Shown here piece by piece: positions 1 through 11,282 of a stretch of DNA of 64,000 nucleotides (its first letter is position 1; the number at the start of each line of letters is the position of its first letter). The notes beneath the pieces are model-generated. The model was given only the letters and a program-made list of their open reading frames with translations, had not been told where the DNA came from and searched no databases. The stretch is from Tetraselmis striata (taxonomy: Eukaryota; Chlorophyta; Chlorodendrophyceae; Chlorodendrales; Chlorodendraceae): positions 80,001 through 144,000 of the forward strand of contig VCJN01001097.1 in assembly GCA_006384855.1 (NCBI GenBank), read 5' to 3'. The translations under genes and the position numbers were made by a program.

Positions 1-2737
1 GGCTGGGGCTAGGGTTGATGCGCGTGTTTACGCTTACGGGAATGCAGCGACCAGTGTGTATGGCAATGCTGGTGCGCGTGCTCGTGTTGGTGGTGATGGT
101 GCCGCTGCTGATGCTGATGCCTGCCACACCACACATGGTGGCTGGAGTGTCGGAAGGGACATGGCCAATGTGAATTGGGGGGGGGGGGGGGGGGGGGGGG
201 AAGGGGGGCAGAGGCGCCCGCCTGGTGCAGCAGGGAGTTGGCCGGGTTGTAGTAGTTGTCCCGGTCGCCGGATAGCCCCATGCCATAGCCACGTGGCGGG
301 ATCCCGGGCCGCGCCTGGCCCAGTTCCGCCTCCGCTTCCTCCTCCCCCTCCTCGCTGCCCTCCCCCTGGCGCCCACACGACCCAGTCAGCACCGCCGCTA
401 AGTGCAGACAGCGCACACCGGCAGGAGCGCCAGGGAGGCAGTAACAGTAATAAAGAGGGAGGCGCCCCGCGGCGTTGCCGCGGCCTCTGCCATGGGGTTG
501 TGAGGGTGGGCGCGGCGCACCGCCTCAGGCCGCTGGTCCTCTGGGCTGCGCGGCCCGAACAGCAGCGCGTTGAGCATGGTCAGCGCCTGGCGGCGCTGCG
601 CAAGAGGGTCGACCCCCGCTGCCTGCAGCCGCGCCCGCAGCTCCGCCGCCAGCTCGTCCAGGAAGGCCGGCACCCAGGACGAGTCCTCCTGCGGCGCAAA
701 CACGCGCGCCTGTGGCCGCGGCGGGGGAGAGACTGAGCGGGTTGCTTGATAGGACGGCGGGGCAGCGCCTGGCTGGGCGTGCCATTAGCGGGGGGCGGCG
801 CGGGGAAGGGCGAGGTGGGGCGGCGCCCGCACCAGGACCAAGGCGCCCTTGTCCAGCGGCACCGCTGCCCCCTCGCGCCCCTTCAACAGGTTCATCTGCC
901 GCAATGCACACCGCACTACCTGTGTCAGTGCGCGGCCCAACCTATGCCAAACCCGGCACACCGCCCCGCCCCGCCCTCGCCGCCCAGGACACTCCCACCC
1001 CCAGCTTCGCTCTCTCTGGGGCGGTCCTGCCACAACGCCGCCGAGGAGCCCCCATCACAGCGACAGCTCAAAACCGCGCCTCTGCTCCATGCGGCCAGGG
1101 CGCTGAGCCCCTATTGCTGCTCCTTGTTCAGCTGCTGCCGCGCTTCAGCCAGGGTTGTGTCTAGCCTCCGGGGCGAGGGCGGTCAAGCGCCGAAAGGATG
1201 TGGCAACGCGGAGAGGGCGGAATGCGAGTGGGCGGGCGGCTGCTTCCCACGGCTGCTCAAGGGCGTGGGGCAATGGAGAAGGGGGGGGGGGGGGGGGGGG
1301 GGGAGGGGGTACCTCTCGCGCTGCCTCTTCCGCCAACAGGTGCGCCAAAGCTGTTCTTGCCCAGTACTGCGCGCCCAAGCACATGTCGCCCTCTCGCTCC
1401 GCCACCCGTCGCAGAGCCTCCTGCGCACGCAAGGCAGCACAGCAAGCAGGGCGAGCGCAGCCCGGCCTTAAGCTCCTCCAATGCAGGCAATGCAGGCGAC
1501 GTGCCGTCCCTCTGCCCCGCAGCGGAGACACGCGCGGCCGGGGGCCTCACCGATATCCCCGATGGCGGGTGGAGCAATGGGCAAGATGCGCAGAGGGGTA
1601 GAGGGCAAGGCGGGGCAGGTGGTGTGAAGGGCGCCACACCTCCACTGCGCCGCCGCAGTCGCGCAGGATTACGTCCAGGCTGCGCACCCGCCGCTCCGGC
1701 CACGGCATCTCGCCCAGCGCCCGCAGCGCCCGCGCGTCCAGCGCTGCCCGCTGCGCGTACACCTCCCACCAGCGGTCCTGCGACATCAGCTCCTCCCACT
1801 GACCGCTCCCCCACCGTCGCCAGCTGCGCAGCCGCCACAGCGACGCGGTGGCTCAGCCCCTCCGCCACCAGGCTCTGCCCCGTCCAATGTGCACCCCAAG
1901 GGGCGTGCTCAAAACCGCCTTCCAATACTCCTAACCTTCAGGAGGAACCCCGCTCCTTGGCCTAAACATGGCTCAGCTTCAGCCAGGCCGCGCCCCCCCG
2001 AACGTTCAGCCCGTCTCCAGATGGAATTCAGTCCTGGGGACAGTCCCGCACTGCTCCCCAGCGAGTGCAATTTCCGACGCTACGTTTCAGGGAGTGAGCA
2101 GCAATGCAGTCGTAACACTCCAACCTGAATTCGGATCTGCTTTAGCAGCGACCCAAACATCGACTACTTGAAATCGGGTATAGGCTCAGGACAGGTCGCG
2201 GTGCAGTAGTCTCTTGCCTAAACTTGAATGTAGCTAACACCGTCAGGCTGGGGCCCATCAGGGCAACCCTGGACGGGTCGATGGGTTGCAGGGTCCCGCC
2301 TTTTCGCGACGAGCTGCATACCCGCTACCGGCCCTTGGTCGTTGGCCGCTGGCAGCAGCCAGTTATGAATGGAGCTCAAGCGGGGCCAGCGCACCGTCGC
2401 AGGCAGGCCGCTTGCCAGAGGTCCGCTGCGCCGAGGAGCAGCTGCCGCCAGCCGCGGCACACCGCCATCGCGCGGCCCAGCTCCTCCGCCGATAGAAGCC
2501 CCAGCGCCTGCGCCAGGTTCTCCGCTGGCACATCTTGGATCCCCACCACGCCACCCACCTGTCATGCCGATCCAGGGGGGTGGGGGGGGGGGGGGGGGGG
2601 GGGGGGATGGCGGTCAGTTGCTCGTCGGCCAGCAAATCAGCGCAACAAGAGCACTGTTTATTCGATGTAAGCCGGGCGCCGGAAGCTGCCACGTGGCCTA
2701 GTCTGGTGCGCACTTCGTCGGCGCCAGCTTCCGCCAT
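1..2737 (-). CDS. FBXO21-like F-box / SirB1-transglutaminase-like protein, 3' end beyond window
   Basis: Probable substrate-receptor subunit of an SCF ubiquitin ligase. Likely exon 1 is 2714-2737 (MAEAGADE, then a GT donor). Exon 2 (2395-2558) encodes an F-box: VPAENLAQALGLLSAEELGR, then CRGWRQLLL and DLWQAACLRR. Later exons encode WEELMSQDRWWEVYAQRA (around 1730-1800), EALRRVAEREGDMCLGAQYW (around 1330-1440), GREGAAVPLDKGALVL (around 840-893), ARVFAPQEDSSWVPAFLDEL (from 709 down) and RDNYYNPANSLLHQ (around 230-275). The last is the diagnostic SirB1/FBXO21 segment, YYxPxNSxLH, which follows NALLFGPR. In FBXO21 the F-box is followed by this transglutaminase-like fold and a YccV/hemimethylated-DNA-binding domain; the latter would lie beyond base 1. 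Introns carry poly-G on the plus strand (poly-C in sense) at 178-200, 1280-1303 and 2575-2606. Family assignment is good; exon limits are approximate. Confidence 0.72.
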
Positions 2738-2892
2738 TAAGGCGACCTCCTCAGCCCGACGTGCTTATCTTGTCGTGCCAGCGACTGCTGCTTTCAGCTG
2801 GCTTTGAGTCGGAATGGCCTTGCCAGTAGCATGAAGTCGGATGCGTGCTGCGCTCCGGACAACACAAACACTCTTCCAGCAGGAGTTGACAT

Positions 2893-4690
2893 TGTTTTTT
2901 CGCCCCCGGGACAGGACTGGCACCAGTGAAACCCTTGCAGCGTCTCTACGACGGCCGTTTAGGCAGCAATCCAGTTACGGAAAGCCCTGGGTAGGCGACG
3001 CTCCGTTATCGTCATCAAGCAAATTGCCGAAGCATTTCGCAAGACTAATTGAAGGCCAGTGACAGAATTTCCAACACTGTTGGATCACCGTCTAAAACAC
3101 TGCCATCAAAATACCCGGCACTGACCACGAAAGGTCCGCCCTACCCGTTTGGGCGTCGGCCCATTCGAGTAATGCGAGTTGGGGCAAGCCCCAACCCGCG
3201 GAGCAAAGCATTTCGGGAGTGCGATACATGTGCAACAAAAAAGGCAATGTGAGGGAGGGCCCGACGCCATAGCTGGAAAAATTTCCCATTCCCAGTAAAA
3301 TCCAGGGCGCCGTGAAGGGAGGGGGGGACCCCGCCCAAAATAAAGGCAGTTAAGTCCTCAGGCGTTGACGCACTAACCTGACTACTAATAAAATCCCTGA
3401 ACTCCGGAACTAACAACCCAAAATTATGACGGTGATACCCCCACCGCGGGCACTCCACCAACATATGTTCGATAGTCTCAGATTCACCTCCGCCACATGC
3501 AGGGCAGTGTTCAAGGAACCGCTCAAGCATGGCATGAATCCGGGCCAATCGGCGGGCAGTGGGAAATACTCGGGTGCGTAATTGTATCATAATGTGCAAC
3601 CCGGCCACAACCCCCGCGGGGACACCCACACCGTACTGTGGCAACGGGTTTGACGCATAGGACGCCTGGACATATATACCCCAGGTGTTATTGCGTGCTA
3701 ACGATACCGACGATTCGTAACGCGCCCACACCGATGCCTTTACTAGTTTAGCGGCATCGCGCGCGGCTAGTGACCTCCACTCAAGTGGAAGGTGCGCCCC
3801 CTCAGCTAGCCCTACGTTCGCCCTAGCTAGTCGATCTAACCACCGCACAGTCCCCGACGTCCACGTGTTAGGGCGCGCCCGACTTGGCTGATCTACTAAA
3901 TGGGTTATACATGTATTCAAGTCGGATGCTTTAAGGAACGCCCGAGCCCGTGCCGCAGCGGCCGTAGCCTCTATGGGCGCAATATCCAGTTCCCGCATCA
4001 TCGGTGCAGTGGCTACCCCAGGGGAGTTTTTACCTACCCCAATGAGGCAACGCAAGCACTGATTGAGTACAGTTTGTAATTTATTTGCGCCGCTAGTTCT
4101 ATCCATGCCCCATACTTCACACCCATAAGTTAAAACCGGCAGTACACAGGTTTTAAAAACCGACACACGCACATTAATAGGGATTATGTCCCGTCCACCG
4201 ACTAATACCGAATCAAGCGCCTCAATAGCGCGTTTACCCTTCTTAACCCGGTCGTCTACTATGTGTTGCATACCTAAATCCGACTTAATGACCGTACCCA
4301 AGTACCTATATTCATTTACAACCGGTACCCGTTCCCCCCCAAGCTGCCATCGGGCAGCTTGTTCGCGTAACGCGGTCTCGTCGGAATATCGGCCTAATGC
4401 CATCACCCCACACTTAAGTACCCCAAACCCCATAAAATGATCCTCCGCCCACTGCGAGAAGTGGGCGAACATGGCATGCAGGTTATCGAACGAGCCTGTG
4501 ATACCAACAGCGTCGTCCGCGTATAACTGACCTGGCACCCTTAGTGGTTGCCTTGCCGCTAATGTGTCAGTGCACCCTGGTACATCACATCCTAGATGTT
4601 CTACCCCATCGAATATATCGTTAATAAATATGTTAAATAGGATGGGGGAAGCGGGGCAATAGGAGTTGACATGTTTAAAACAAGAAGCAG
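2893..4690 (-). mobile_element. 5'-truncated LINE (non-LTR retrotransposon), 3' end with short A tail
   Basis: On the minus strand this segment reads from the middle of a reverse transcriptase through a zinc-binding tail and stop at 3141. A roughly 240-bp 3' UTR follows, ending in GGGGGCGAAAAAA at about 2893-2905. The same 3' UTR recurs at about 9275-9492, 9506-9620 and 31880-32240, identifying it as a dispersed family. The 5' part (N-terminal RT, any AP endonuclease) is absent, typical of aborted target-primed reverse transcription. It lies upstream of the FBXO21-like gene and beside the MULE insertion. Confidence 0.85.
3141..4680 (-). pseudogene. LINE ORF2 C-terminal fragment: RT palm and zf-RVT-like domain
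   Basis: Open frame without internal stops but no proper start. From its 5' side it shows CPASPILFNIFINDIF (RT block with the SP-LLFN signature), then LYADDAV, the YxDD-type catalytic box of RT, then KCGVMALGR and a thumb-like LTYGCEVWGMDR. A histidine/cysteine cluster CPACGGGESETIEHMLVECP matches the zinc-binding region after RT in many LINEs. The frame ends at 3141 in RITRMGRRPNG. About the last 500 residues of an expected 900-1200 are present, so it cannot encode an autonomous element, although the remaining frame is undamaged, suggesting a fairly recent copy. Confidence 0.85.
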
Positions 4691-5108
4691 CACTCAGATG
4701 GGGGCCGCTCGTGGCAGCACATATAGGGATACGCGGATTACTATCGCCCGTCTACGACGATGTAATTTCATTGGATTCCACTGGCCACCGACATATTGCC
4801 GGCCATTTACTCGTTTACTTACATGTGCTGGTACATCACCCGATGTACTCGTACACATGGCGCCCCGATTGGCGGAGGCTGTATGATACCTGTACCCATA
4901 CCTGTACCCATACCTGTCGTGCCGTTTTTGTAATTCACACCTGTCGTACCAGGATGCTGCTGCTGACATAGTGTCGTGCAGGTACCAGTACTCGAGCGGG
5001 ATGCGGGCCGCTTCTGTACGCTACCCTGTAGTAGCCGGGCTTGCTGTGTTGATCTTTTCGTACAAGTACTGCATTTAGAAGGGAAGATTTAAGACTGGCC
5101 TATAGATA
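4690..5108. repeat. Dispersed-repeat mosaic left of the MULE
   Basis: No gene seen. It contains a short tandem ACCTGTACCCAT motif (around 4889-4917), the string TTTTTGTAATTCACACC, also present near 40530, and GCGGGATGCGGGCCGCTT near 4997. The last is the core of the 50.6-55.2 kb array and also occurs near 47435. This appears to be an older repeat into which the MULE inserted. Confidence 0.5.
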
Positions 5109-5117
5109 TTAATGTAA
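5109..5117. repeat. MULE target-site duplication, left copy
   Basis: The 9-mer TTAATGTAA directly abuts the left inverted terminus. An identical 9-mer abuts the right terminus at 9236-9244. Nine bases is the usual duplication length for Mutator-like elements. Confidence 0.93.
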
Positions 5118-5159
5118 GGGATTTGTTATTTGCACCCTGAGGGTGCAGTCTTATTTGCA
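5118..5159 (+). repeat. MULE left terminal inverted repeat (42 bp)
   Basis: Begins GGGATTTGTTATTTGCACCC and matches the reverse complement of 9194-9235 at all 42 positions. An internal palindrome, TGCACCCTGAGGGTGCA, lies within it. Similarity weakens immediately inside. Confidence 0.93.
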
Positions 5160-5301
5160 GCCCGGATATCATTTTTACATTTCTATTGCCCAGAAGTACT
5201 GGGCTCTAAGTTGTCCATGCATGTCCAGTTGGACACCCTGCTACGGCATTCATACAGGATACGAAGTCGGGGCGCGGGCGGGGCAGTGCCGCGCGGAATG
5301 G

Positions 5302-8300
5302 CTAAGTGCCGGCAGTGGCAACTGCCTCTCCATTCGCCGGCTGTTGGTTCTCCTTCTCCGCCTGCGCAAGCAACGGGCAAGTGGCACGGTTGTGCCCCAC
5401 CTGCTTGCAGTTGCCGCACTTGCGCCGGTTCTTGGCGCGGTTGTCAGGGTTGTGGTAGTCCACTACGTTGGCTACAGCTTGCTTGGACTGCAGCAGAGGC
5501 CGGCTCTCGGACGGCTCCATCTCCAACGCCTTCCTCTTCCGTATCTTGTCCTTCAGGTGAGCAATGGCACTCAGGAACTCCTCAGCCTCCTCCTCTTGTA
5601 TCTGTCCATAGTCCAAACAGATCAGGGACGACAAGGTGCGGGACTCTCCCCAGCACTTGCCATACAGGTACTTCGCGCGGCGCTGCTCGTTGATAGGGAT
5701 GTCGATGGCCTTGTCGAGTGCCGCGCACATCACCGTTGTCACACGAGTAGATGGCGGCACGGGCGGGAGGGTGACAGTAAGCTTGGACTTGTTGTTGCCA
5801 TATGTCCATAGTTCTGCGGTCCTGAGCTCCGTCTTGTGCCAACGGTGGTTGATCAGGTGGAGATGGAAGCCAACGTGGCACACCTGCCTGTGGGAGGCGA
5901 AGTAGTGGCGGCACGGTACGCCTGCTGTGACCGCCATTCCGCAGGTACACCAGTGGGACTTGAAGACGCGCATACCATCCACTTGCACGGGGTCGTAGAA
6001 CACAACGTACTGAGACACGTTGTGCATGTTGTTGGTGACTTGCAGAATAATGCACTCGGTGCCCGCCTCTGGCAGCGTGGACAAGAAGTCCGCCACGCCG
6101 GCGCGCCGAAAAGGGTCCTGGTCGACGAGCTCAGCCTCGTCGAGCTGCTTCGTGTACCGGCGCAGGTCCAGGAAGCCAGGATCGACGTCAGGCACGTCGT
6201 CCTCGCCGCAGGTGAGCGTAACCTCGCCTTCGTGCTCCTCGTCGCCCGGCAGAGTGTTCCGCTTAAAGACTCCGGTAACGGTGTAGTTGCCACTGCTCCC
6301 GATCTCGGCGTGGCATAGCTTGCGGCAGTAGCCGGACGTGCACGACTGCAGGGCGGCTGTGACGTCCGGCATCCACTGCTTGGCAAGGGTTAGGCTCTCC
6401 ACCCTCGCTGTGTCGTTGATGATCTCTGCCTTCCTCTCGCTCTTCTTTTTCTGACGTTGCACTTCTGTGACGTGGTTGTAGACGTCCAGCAAGGACATCT
6501 TCCGAAGGAAGGCGTGCTGCTTGTAGTCCTTGTTGGCGCCCTCGCCGCGGCTGGAAGCAAAGGAACTGGCAGTGAAGGACTGTATGAAGGGAGCCCCCCA
6601 ACGATTAATGCTGCCTCCGAGGCGCTTCTCAAGGTACGGTGCTGCTGAAGGATACTTCTGCAGCAGCAGCTTCCATCTGCAAGGGCGGGGTAACAAGATG
6701 TAATATGTTTTTTCAGTACTGTGTGACTTGCACCATCACCAGCTGCAGGTAGGCACCCAAAACTAAAAAAGATTTACATCCTGCTGCAGCATGGTGCTGT
6801 GGGAGGGCGGGGGAGGGCAGTGGGCGGCAGTGTGAGCGAGCGCGCGAGTGTGCTGAATATTTGTGTAGAGTGCGCTGCTGCTGCGCCAGCCACGTATACT
6901 GTGACTTGCTGCAGCAACTGCTGCAGGTAGGCACCCAAAACTAAAAAAGATTTACATCCTGCTGCAGCATGGTGCTGTGGGAAGGTGAGGGAGGGCAGTG
7001 GGGGGCAGTGTGAGCGAGCGCGTGAGTGTGCTGAATATTTGTGTAGAGTGCGCTGCTGCTGCGCCAGCCACGTATACTGTGACTTGCTGCAGCAACTGCT
7101 GCAGGTAGGCACCCAAAACTAAAAAAGATTTACATCCTGCTGCAGCATGGTGCTGTGGGAAGGTGAGGGAGGGCAGTGGGGGGCAGTGTGAGCGAGCGCG
7201 TGAGTGTGCTGAATATTTGTGTAGAGTGCGCTGCTGCTGCGCCAGCCACGTATACTGTGACTTGCTGCAGCAACTGCTGCAGGTAGGCACCCAAAACTAA
7301 AAAAGATTTACATCCTGCTGCAGCATGGTGCTGTGGGAAGGTGTGGGAGGGCAGTGGGGGGCAGTGTGAGCGAGCGCGTGAGTGTGCTGAATATTTGTGT
7401 AGAGTACGCTGCTGCTGCGCCAGCCACGTATACTGTGACTTGCTGCAGCAACTGCTACAGGTAGGCACCCAAAACTAAAAAAAGATTTACATCCCTCTGC
7501 AGCATGGTGCTGTGGGAGGGTGGGGGAGGGCAGTGGGGGGCTCTTTGGAAAGGGAATAAGAGCATAGATAGTGGAAGGGTGGTATTTACCTGGTTGTGAA
7601 TGCAGTCCTCGTTTGGGTTTTGGATACAGTTATCCAGTCGTTGATCAAGCGCCCAATAGCGCCGCCCACAGTCGCCCGGCAGTTTTTGAAGATATTCACC
7701 ATCAGGTGATAGCGACACCATATGTGCGTAGCTTCAGGGAAGACTGTGTTGACGACGCAGTTGACAGCTGGGTCTGCATCTGTGATTACTGCCGTGGGTG
7801 CGACCCCGTTCTGGCACGCCAGCCAGGTAGAAAACTGCCACTCGTAGGAGCAGGTCTCCTCATCGACGATGAAGCAGGTGCCGACAGGAAAGGTCAAACC
7901 CTCCTTCGATATCCCGGAGAAAACTCCCAGCTTGTAGCCTAGGTTGTCCATGTTGTAGGTGTTGTCATGAATGAGTACGTCGGCTCCGCACTCGATCCAA
8001 TCCCGGCGTTGTTCACCGGACACCCACAGGACGCCCTTCAGCCGGTCTTGGTCGTCCAGGAGGTATTGCATGGCCAGGTCAGGGTCTTCTTTGTGTTGTC
8101 GTTCTAGCAGGGCTTCTAAGACTTGACGACACTGCCCTCCTGTCGCAGTCAACACCCTGATTGACTGCATGAAGTTGCGTATTTGGCGCTCTTCGAGGGT
8201 GACGGCAGGGAAGTCCACAGCGAGCAGCGCTCGCAACTGCCGGTAACTACACCCGCCGTGCCTGACGTAATGTTGTATCTTTTGTCGAACATCTTCAGGT

Positions 8301-9008
8301 AGAGGCTGGTCGGCGATGTGCTCGCAGCGGTCTGGGTGAAGAGGGTGAGACAGGCCATCCAGTAGGTCACAGGGGCCATGGTCCAGTCCGTTGACCACGC
8401 TAATCACCCACGCGAGTCGGTCGTCCTTCGCTGCAGTGCACGTCGCCACCTCGCCAGGTCGCTTGCTTGTCTTCAGCACGGTTATTTTGAAGGGGCAGCC
8501 AACTCGCTTGCTCGTCTTCTTGCGGTGTAAGCCAGGGTCAACAGCCTTTTACTGAGGGTCGTGGGCGACCAGAGTGAACGCAAGTGATTCTGACGCGCCC
8601 TGGGCCGTCCTCCTTCGGGTTGTCGGCGCTGTAGACCTGCGCGAAGCCGACTTCTTTAGCGTAATTCAACGTGTAGTTGGCCACCTGCTCTGCTGGAACT
8701 GTCGCTGGGGCCAATACCATACCAACCCGGGGTGGGTTGTCGGCTGAGACGCGGTCGAACTCTTCCACATTGGCGTGTGGCGCTGCGCCAGAGTTGGGGG
8801 CTGGTGCTGCGGGTGCAAGAGCGGAGGACGACATGCCGGCAGCATCTTCGTTAGGAGGTGGAGCAGGGGCGGAGGCCGGCAACTCGGTATCTTCATAAAG
8901 GAGGTCGACATCGCTTGGCGCAGCGGCAGACTCCTCGACCATCCTGGCGTGGAGCCCTGGCAGAACACAGCGTCGAGTGCGTTGACCGATTGTGATGGGC
9001 ACGGTCAT
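5302..9008 (-). CDS. MULE transposase (FAR1-type), frameshifted
   Basis: Starts at ATG 9006-9008 (MTVPITIGQR). An acidic/proline-rich leader is followed by a FAR1-type DNA-binding region: VANYTLNYAKEVGFAQVYSA, then after the break HRKKTSKRVGCPFKITV. A run of four A (plus-strand T at 8547-8550) shifts the frame; one base fewer would restore continuity, so either an inactivating insertion or an assembly error. The catalytic domain follows (exon 7590 to about 8540): DVLIHDNTYN, VITDADPAV and CRYHLMVNIF. The intron 6677-7589 has a GTAAAT donor and GCAG acceptor; its phase is exact, giving R-W-K. The last exon (5302-6676) holds the probable third acidic residue in SRGEGANKDYK, a SWIM finger (CTCGMAVTAGVPCRHY) and a knuckle CGNCKQVGHNRATCP. 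Named motifs match plant/algal MULE transposases. Confidence 0.88.
6720..7545. repeat. 178-bp tandem repeat in MULE transposase intron
   Basis: Four full or nearly full units with a 178-bp period plus partial ends; neighbours differ at only a few positions. Each unit includes ACTAAAAAAGATTTACATCC and a GCTGCAGCA-rich palindromic patch, and each repeats plausible splice-like signals (TTGCTGCAG on both strands). No spacers of unique sequence, so not CRISPR-like. Confidence 0.9.
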
Positions 9009-9193
9009 GCCCCCGCCCCCCCCCCCCCCCCCCCCCGCCCATCATGAGTACCCATGAGTAGCATCGACTAGCTCACCAGCTGGTGGTCTAGTCGCTACTT
9101 GCGGTACATGTACCGGGTACCAATACCAGTAGTACAAATATTTAAAAAAGAACACGTTGTCCAGATGCCGAGCCGGACAAAATCTGTACGGGG

Positions 9194-9235
9194 TGCAAAT
9201 AAGACTGCACCCTCAGGGTGCAAATAACAAATCCC
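9194..9235 (-). repeat. MULE right terminal inverted repeat (42 bp)
   Basis: Exact inverted copy of 5118-5159, followed by the second 9-bp target duplication. Confidence 0.93.
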
Positions 9236-9244
9236 TTAATGTAA
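9236..9244. repeat. MULE target-site duplication, right copy
   Basis: TTAATGTAA, identical to 5109-5117. Confidence 0.93.
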
Positions 9245-9269
9245 TTCTTAATTCACACTACAGCAGTAC

Positions 9270-9620
9270 CAGAACTAGTACCCGTGTTTTAGACGGTGAT
9301 CCAGCATTGTTGGAAATTCCGTCACTGGCCTTTAATTAGTCTCGCAGAATGCTTCGGCAATTTGCTTATGGACTAGAATGGAGCGTCGGCCTACCCAGGG
9401 CTTTCCGAGACTGGATCGCTGCCTAAGCGGCCCTGGTGGAGACGCTTCCAAGGGTTTCACGGGTGCCAGTCTTGTCTCGGGGGTGGGACAACAAACCTGT
9501 AATCCTTTTTTTTCGCCCCCGGGACAGGACTGGCACCAGTGAAACCCTTGCTGCAGCGTCTACGACGGCCGTTTAATAGGCAGCAATCCAGTTACGGAAA
9601 GCCCTGGGTAGGCGACGCAG
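9270..9620. repeat. Inverted pair of LINE 3' tails
   Basis: 9275-9492 carries the LINE 3' UTR in plus orientation (ending GTCTCGGGGGTGGGAC). 9506-9620 carries the last ~110 bp of the same UTR in minus orientation, starting with a T run then CGCCCCCGGGACAGG. The two are tail-to-tail with about 15 bp between them and could form a long hairpin. No coding sequence is retained. Confidence 0.75.
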
Positions 9621-9871
9621 GTAGACGACGAGTAATCCTTACTCGTGCCTGGCTGTAGGGATTAGTGGCCCTTGATCCAAACGGGTCGTGGCCACACATG
9701 GAGAGATACCCAGGCCAGCTCCTCCCTCGCATATGCGACGATTCAAAGAGAGGTCGGCGGGCATACTTCTTCTGCAGTGCACAGGAACAGCGGTGCTGGC
9801 TCGCCCTAGCGCAGACCACTGGGGTAGCGACTATAATATTCCCCACACCTGCAGGCTCGAGGGGCGCAACG

Positions 9872-11249
9872 ATGGCCGAGCTGAGGCGCGCAAAGGAGGC
9901 GTTCGTAAGTGGCCACGCAGGTGACGGACCTTGACCTACCTCCCCCCCCCCCCCCCCCCCCCCCCGCCTCCACACATGCATGGCCGCTTGGAGCTTCCTT
10001 GGAGCTACTGATGCGCCAGACTGAGGCCGGACGTCACCGGAGCGTCGCCGGCACACACACGCGGGGACGGCACCAGCTGGGATCGGGACGCACTCGGCAG
10101 CCAGGCGGCCTTGACGATGGCCCCCCCCCCCCCCCCCCCCCCGCCCACCTCGCAGGCACCAGCCTGGCGGAAGCGACGGCCGCCTCGCTGGCCGTACCTG
10201 CTGTAGTGTGGGTGCTGTGTGTCCTGCCGCCCCGCTGGCGACCGCAGGCACTCGGTGCGACCCATCCCGCCCGGCCGTCCCCGTTTCCGCCCCCCCCCCC
10301 CCCCCCCCCCTCAAGAGCTATTTAAATGTATTTTTTAATAAATTCGCCCTTTCTGGGTTATTCGCTATCTGGTTGGGGTGAGAAGGAATACGGCCCACCC
10401 TCCCAATGAGCGCGGCCCCTCCTGCCTCCTGCTGCTGTACCAGGTCTGGGCCGCTTCCTGCTGGACAACGCGCTGCTGGCGGGCCCCGCCCTGGCCGTTC
10501 TCACAGAGCGCCTGACCGGCGCGGCTTTGCTGATGGGATGCGGCATGGGCGCCGCCCTTGTTCTCCTCGCCAGGCGGCTCTGGCCTACTCCCAAGCAGGT
10601 TCTCTTCCCCTGCTCAATTACCCCGCTGCCTGACCCCAAATAACCCCATGCGTGAACTTGAGGCAGCTGGTCCGGAGCGGGCCCACTCTAAGAAGCGCTG
10701 TGCGCTCGCGCAGGCAACCCACTCCGTGCAGGAAGCGATGGCAGCGGCCGCCGCGGCGCGCGCAATGCCGTGCCTGTGCTGGTACCGCGCCGGCATGCTG
10801 CTCATGACCAACCTCGCCATCCTGGCGGTCGACTTTCCGGTGTTCCCGCGTCGCTTCGCCAAGGCAGAGTGCCGCCGCCCCCCCCCCCCCCCCCCCCGTC
10901 CCTTCCACCTCCCTTCTAATGCCCATGCAGTTCAACATCTCAGCCCTCCAGGGGCTTCACTCCTGCCCTGCCCCGCCTCACGCATCCATCGCATCCGCAG
11001 GCGGAGAACTACGGCACCGGTCTGATGGACGTCGGCACCGGAAGCTTTGTGTTCTGTCAGGGCGTCATGCGCGGGGCCGTGCTCCGGTGCCCCCCCCCCC
11101 CCCCCCAACACCACACCACACCACACCACACCTTCCCACACCTTACCACACCACACCACCACCCGCCCCTCCCACACACCGCTGTCACTGCCACCCCCAT
11201 CAGCACTCTACGTCCCCACTGGCCAGCAAGGCGGCCAGCATGGCAGCCT

Positions 11250-11282
<33 letters not shown>

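Larger units (their letters stand above)
5118..9235 (-). mobile_element. Mutator-like DNA transposon (MULE), 4118 bp, structurally complete
   Basis: Bounded by perfect 42-bp inverted repeats and a perfect 9-bp direct repeat TTAATGTAA. Inside is one transposase gene on the minus strand (FAR1-like N-terminus, DDE core, SWIM zinc finger, C-terminal zinc knuckle), a 178-bp tandem repeat in its intron, and a poly-C tract at about 9010-9036 upstream of the start codon. Identical termini and an intact target duplication indicate recent transposition; the frameshift in the transposase means that mobility now probably depends on another copy. Confidence 0.93.

Noticed and set aside
9-416. Proline- and histidine-rich ORFs around C/G tracts (here and at many similar places)
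   Set aside because: They are translations of intronic homopolymers and simple repeats; only the RDNYYNPANS exon inside this one is real.
6720-7545. CRISPR-like array
   Set aside because: Units are contiguous 178-bp repeats without unique spacers, inside a transposon intron of a eukaryote.
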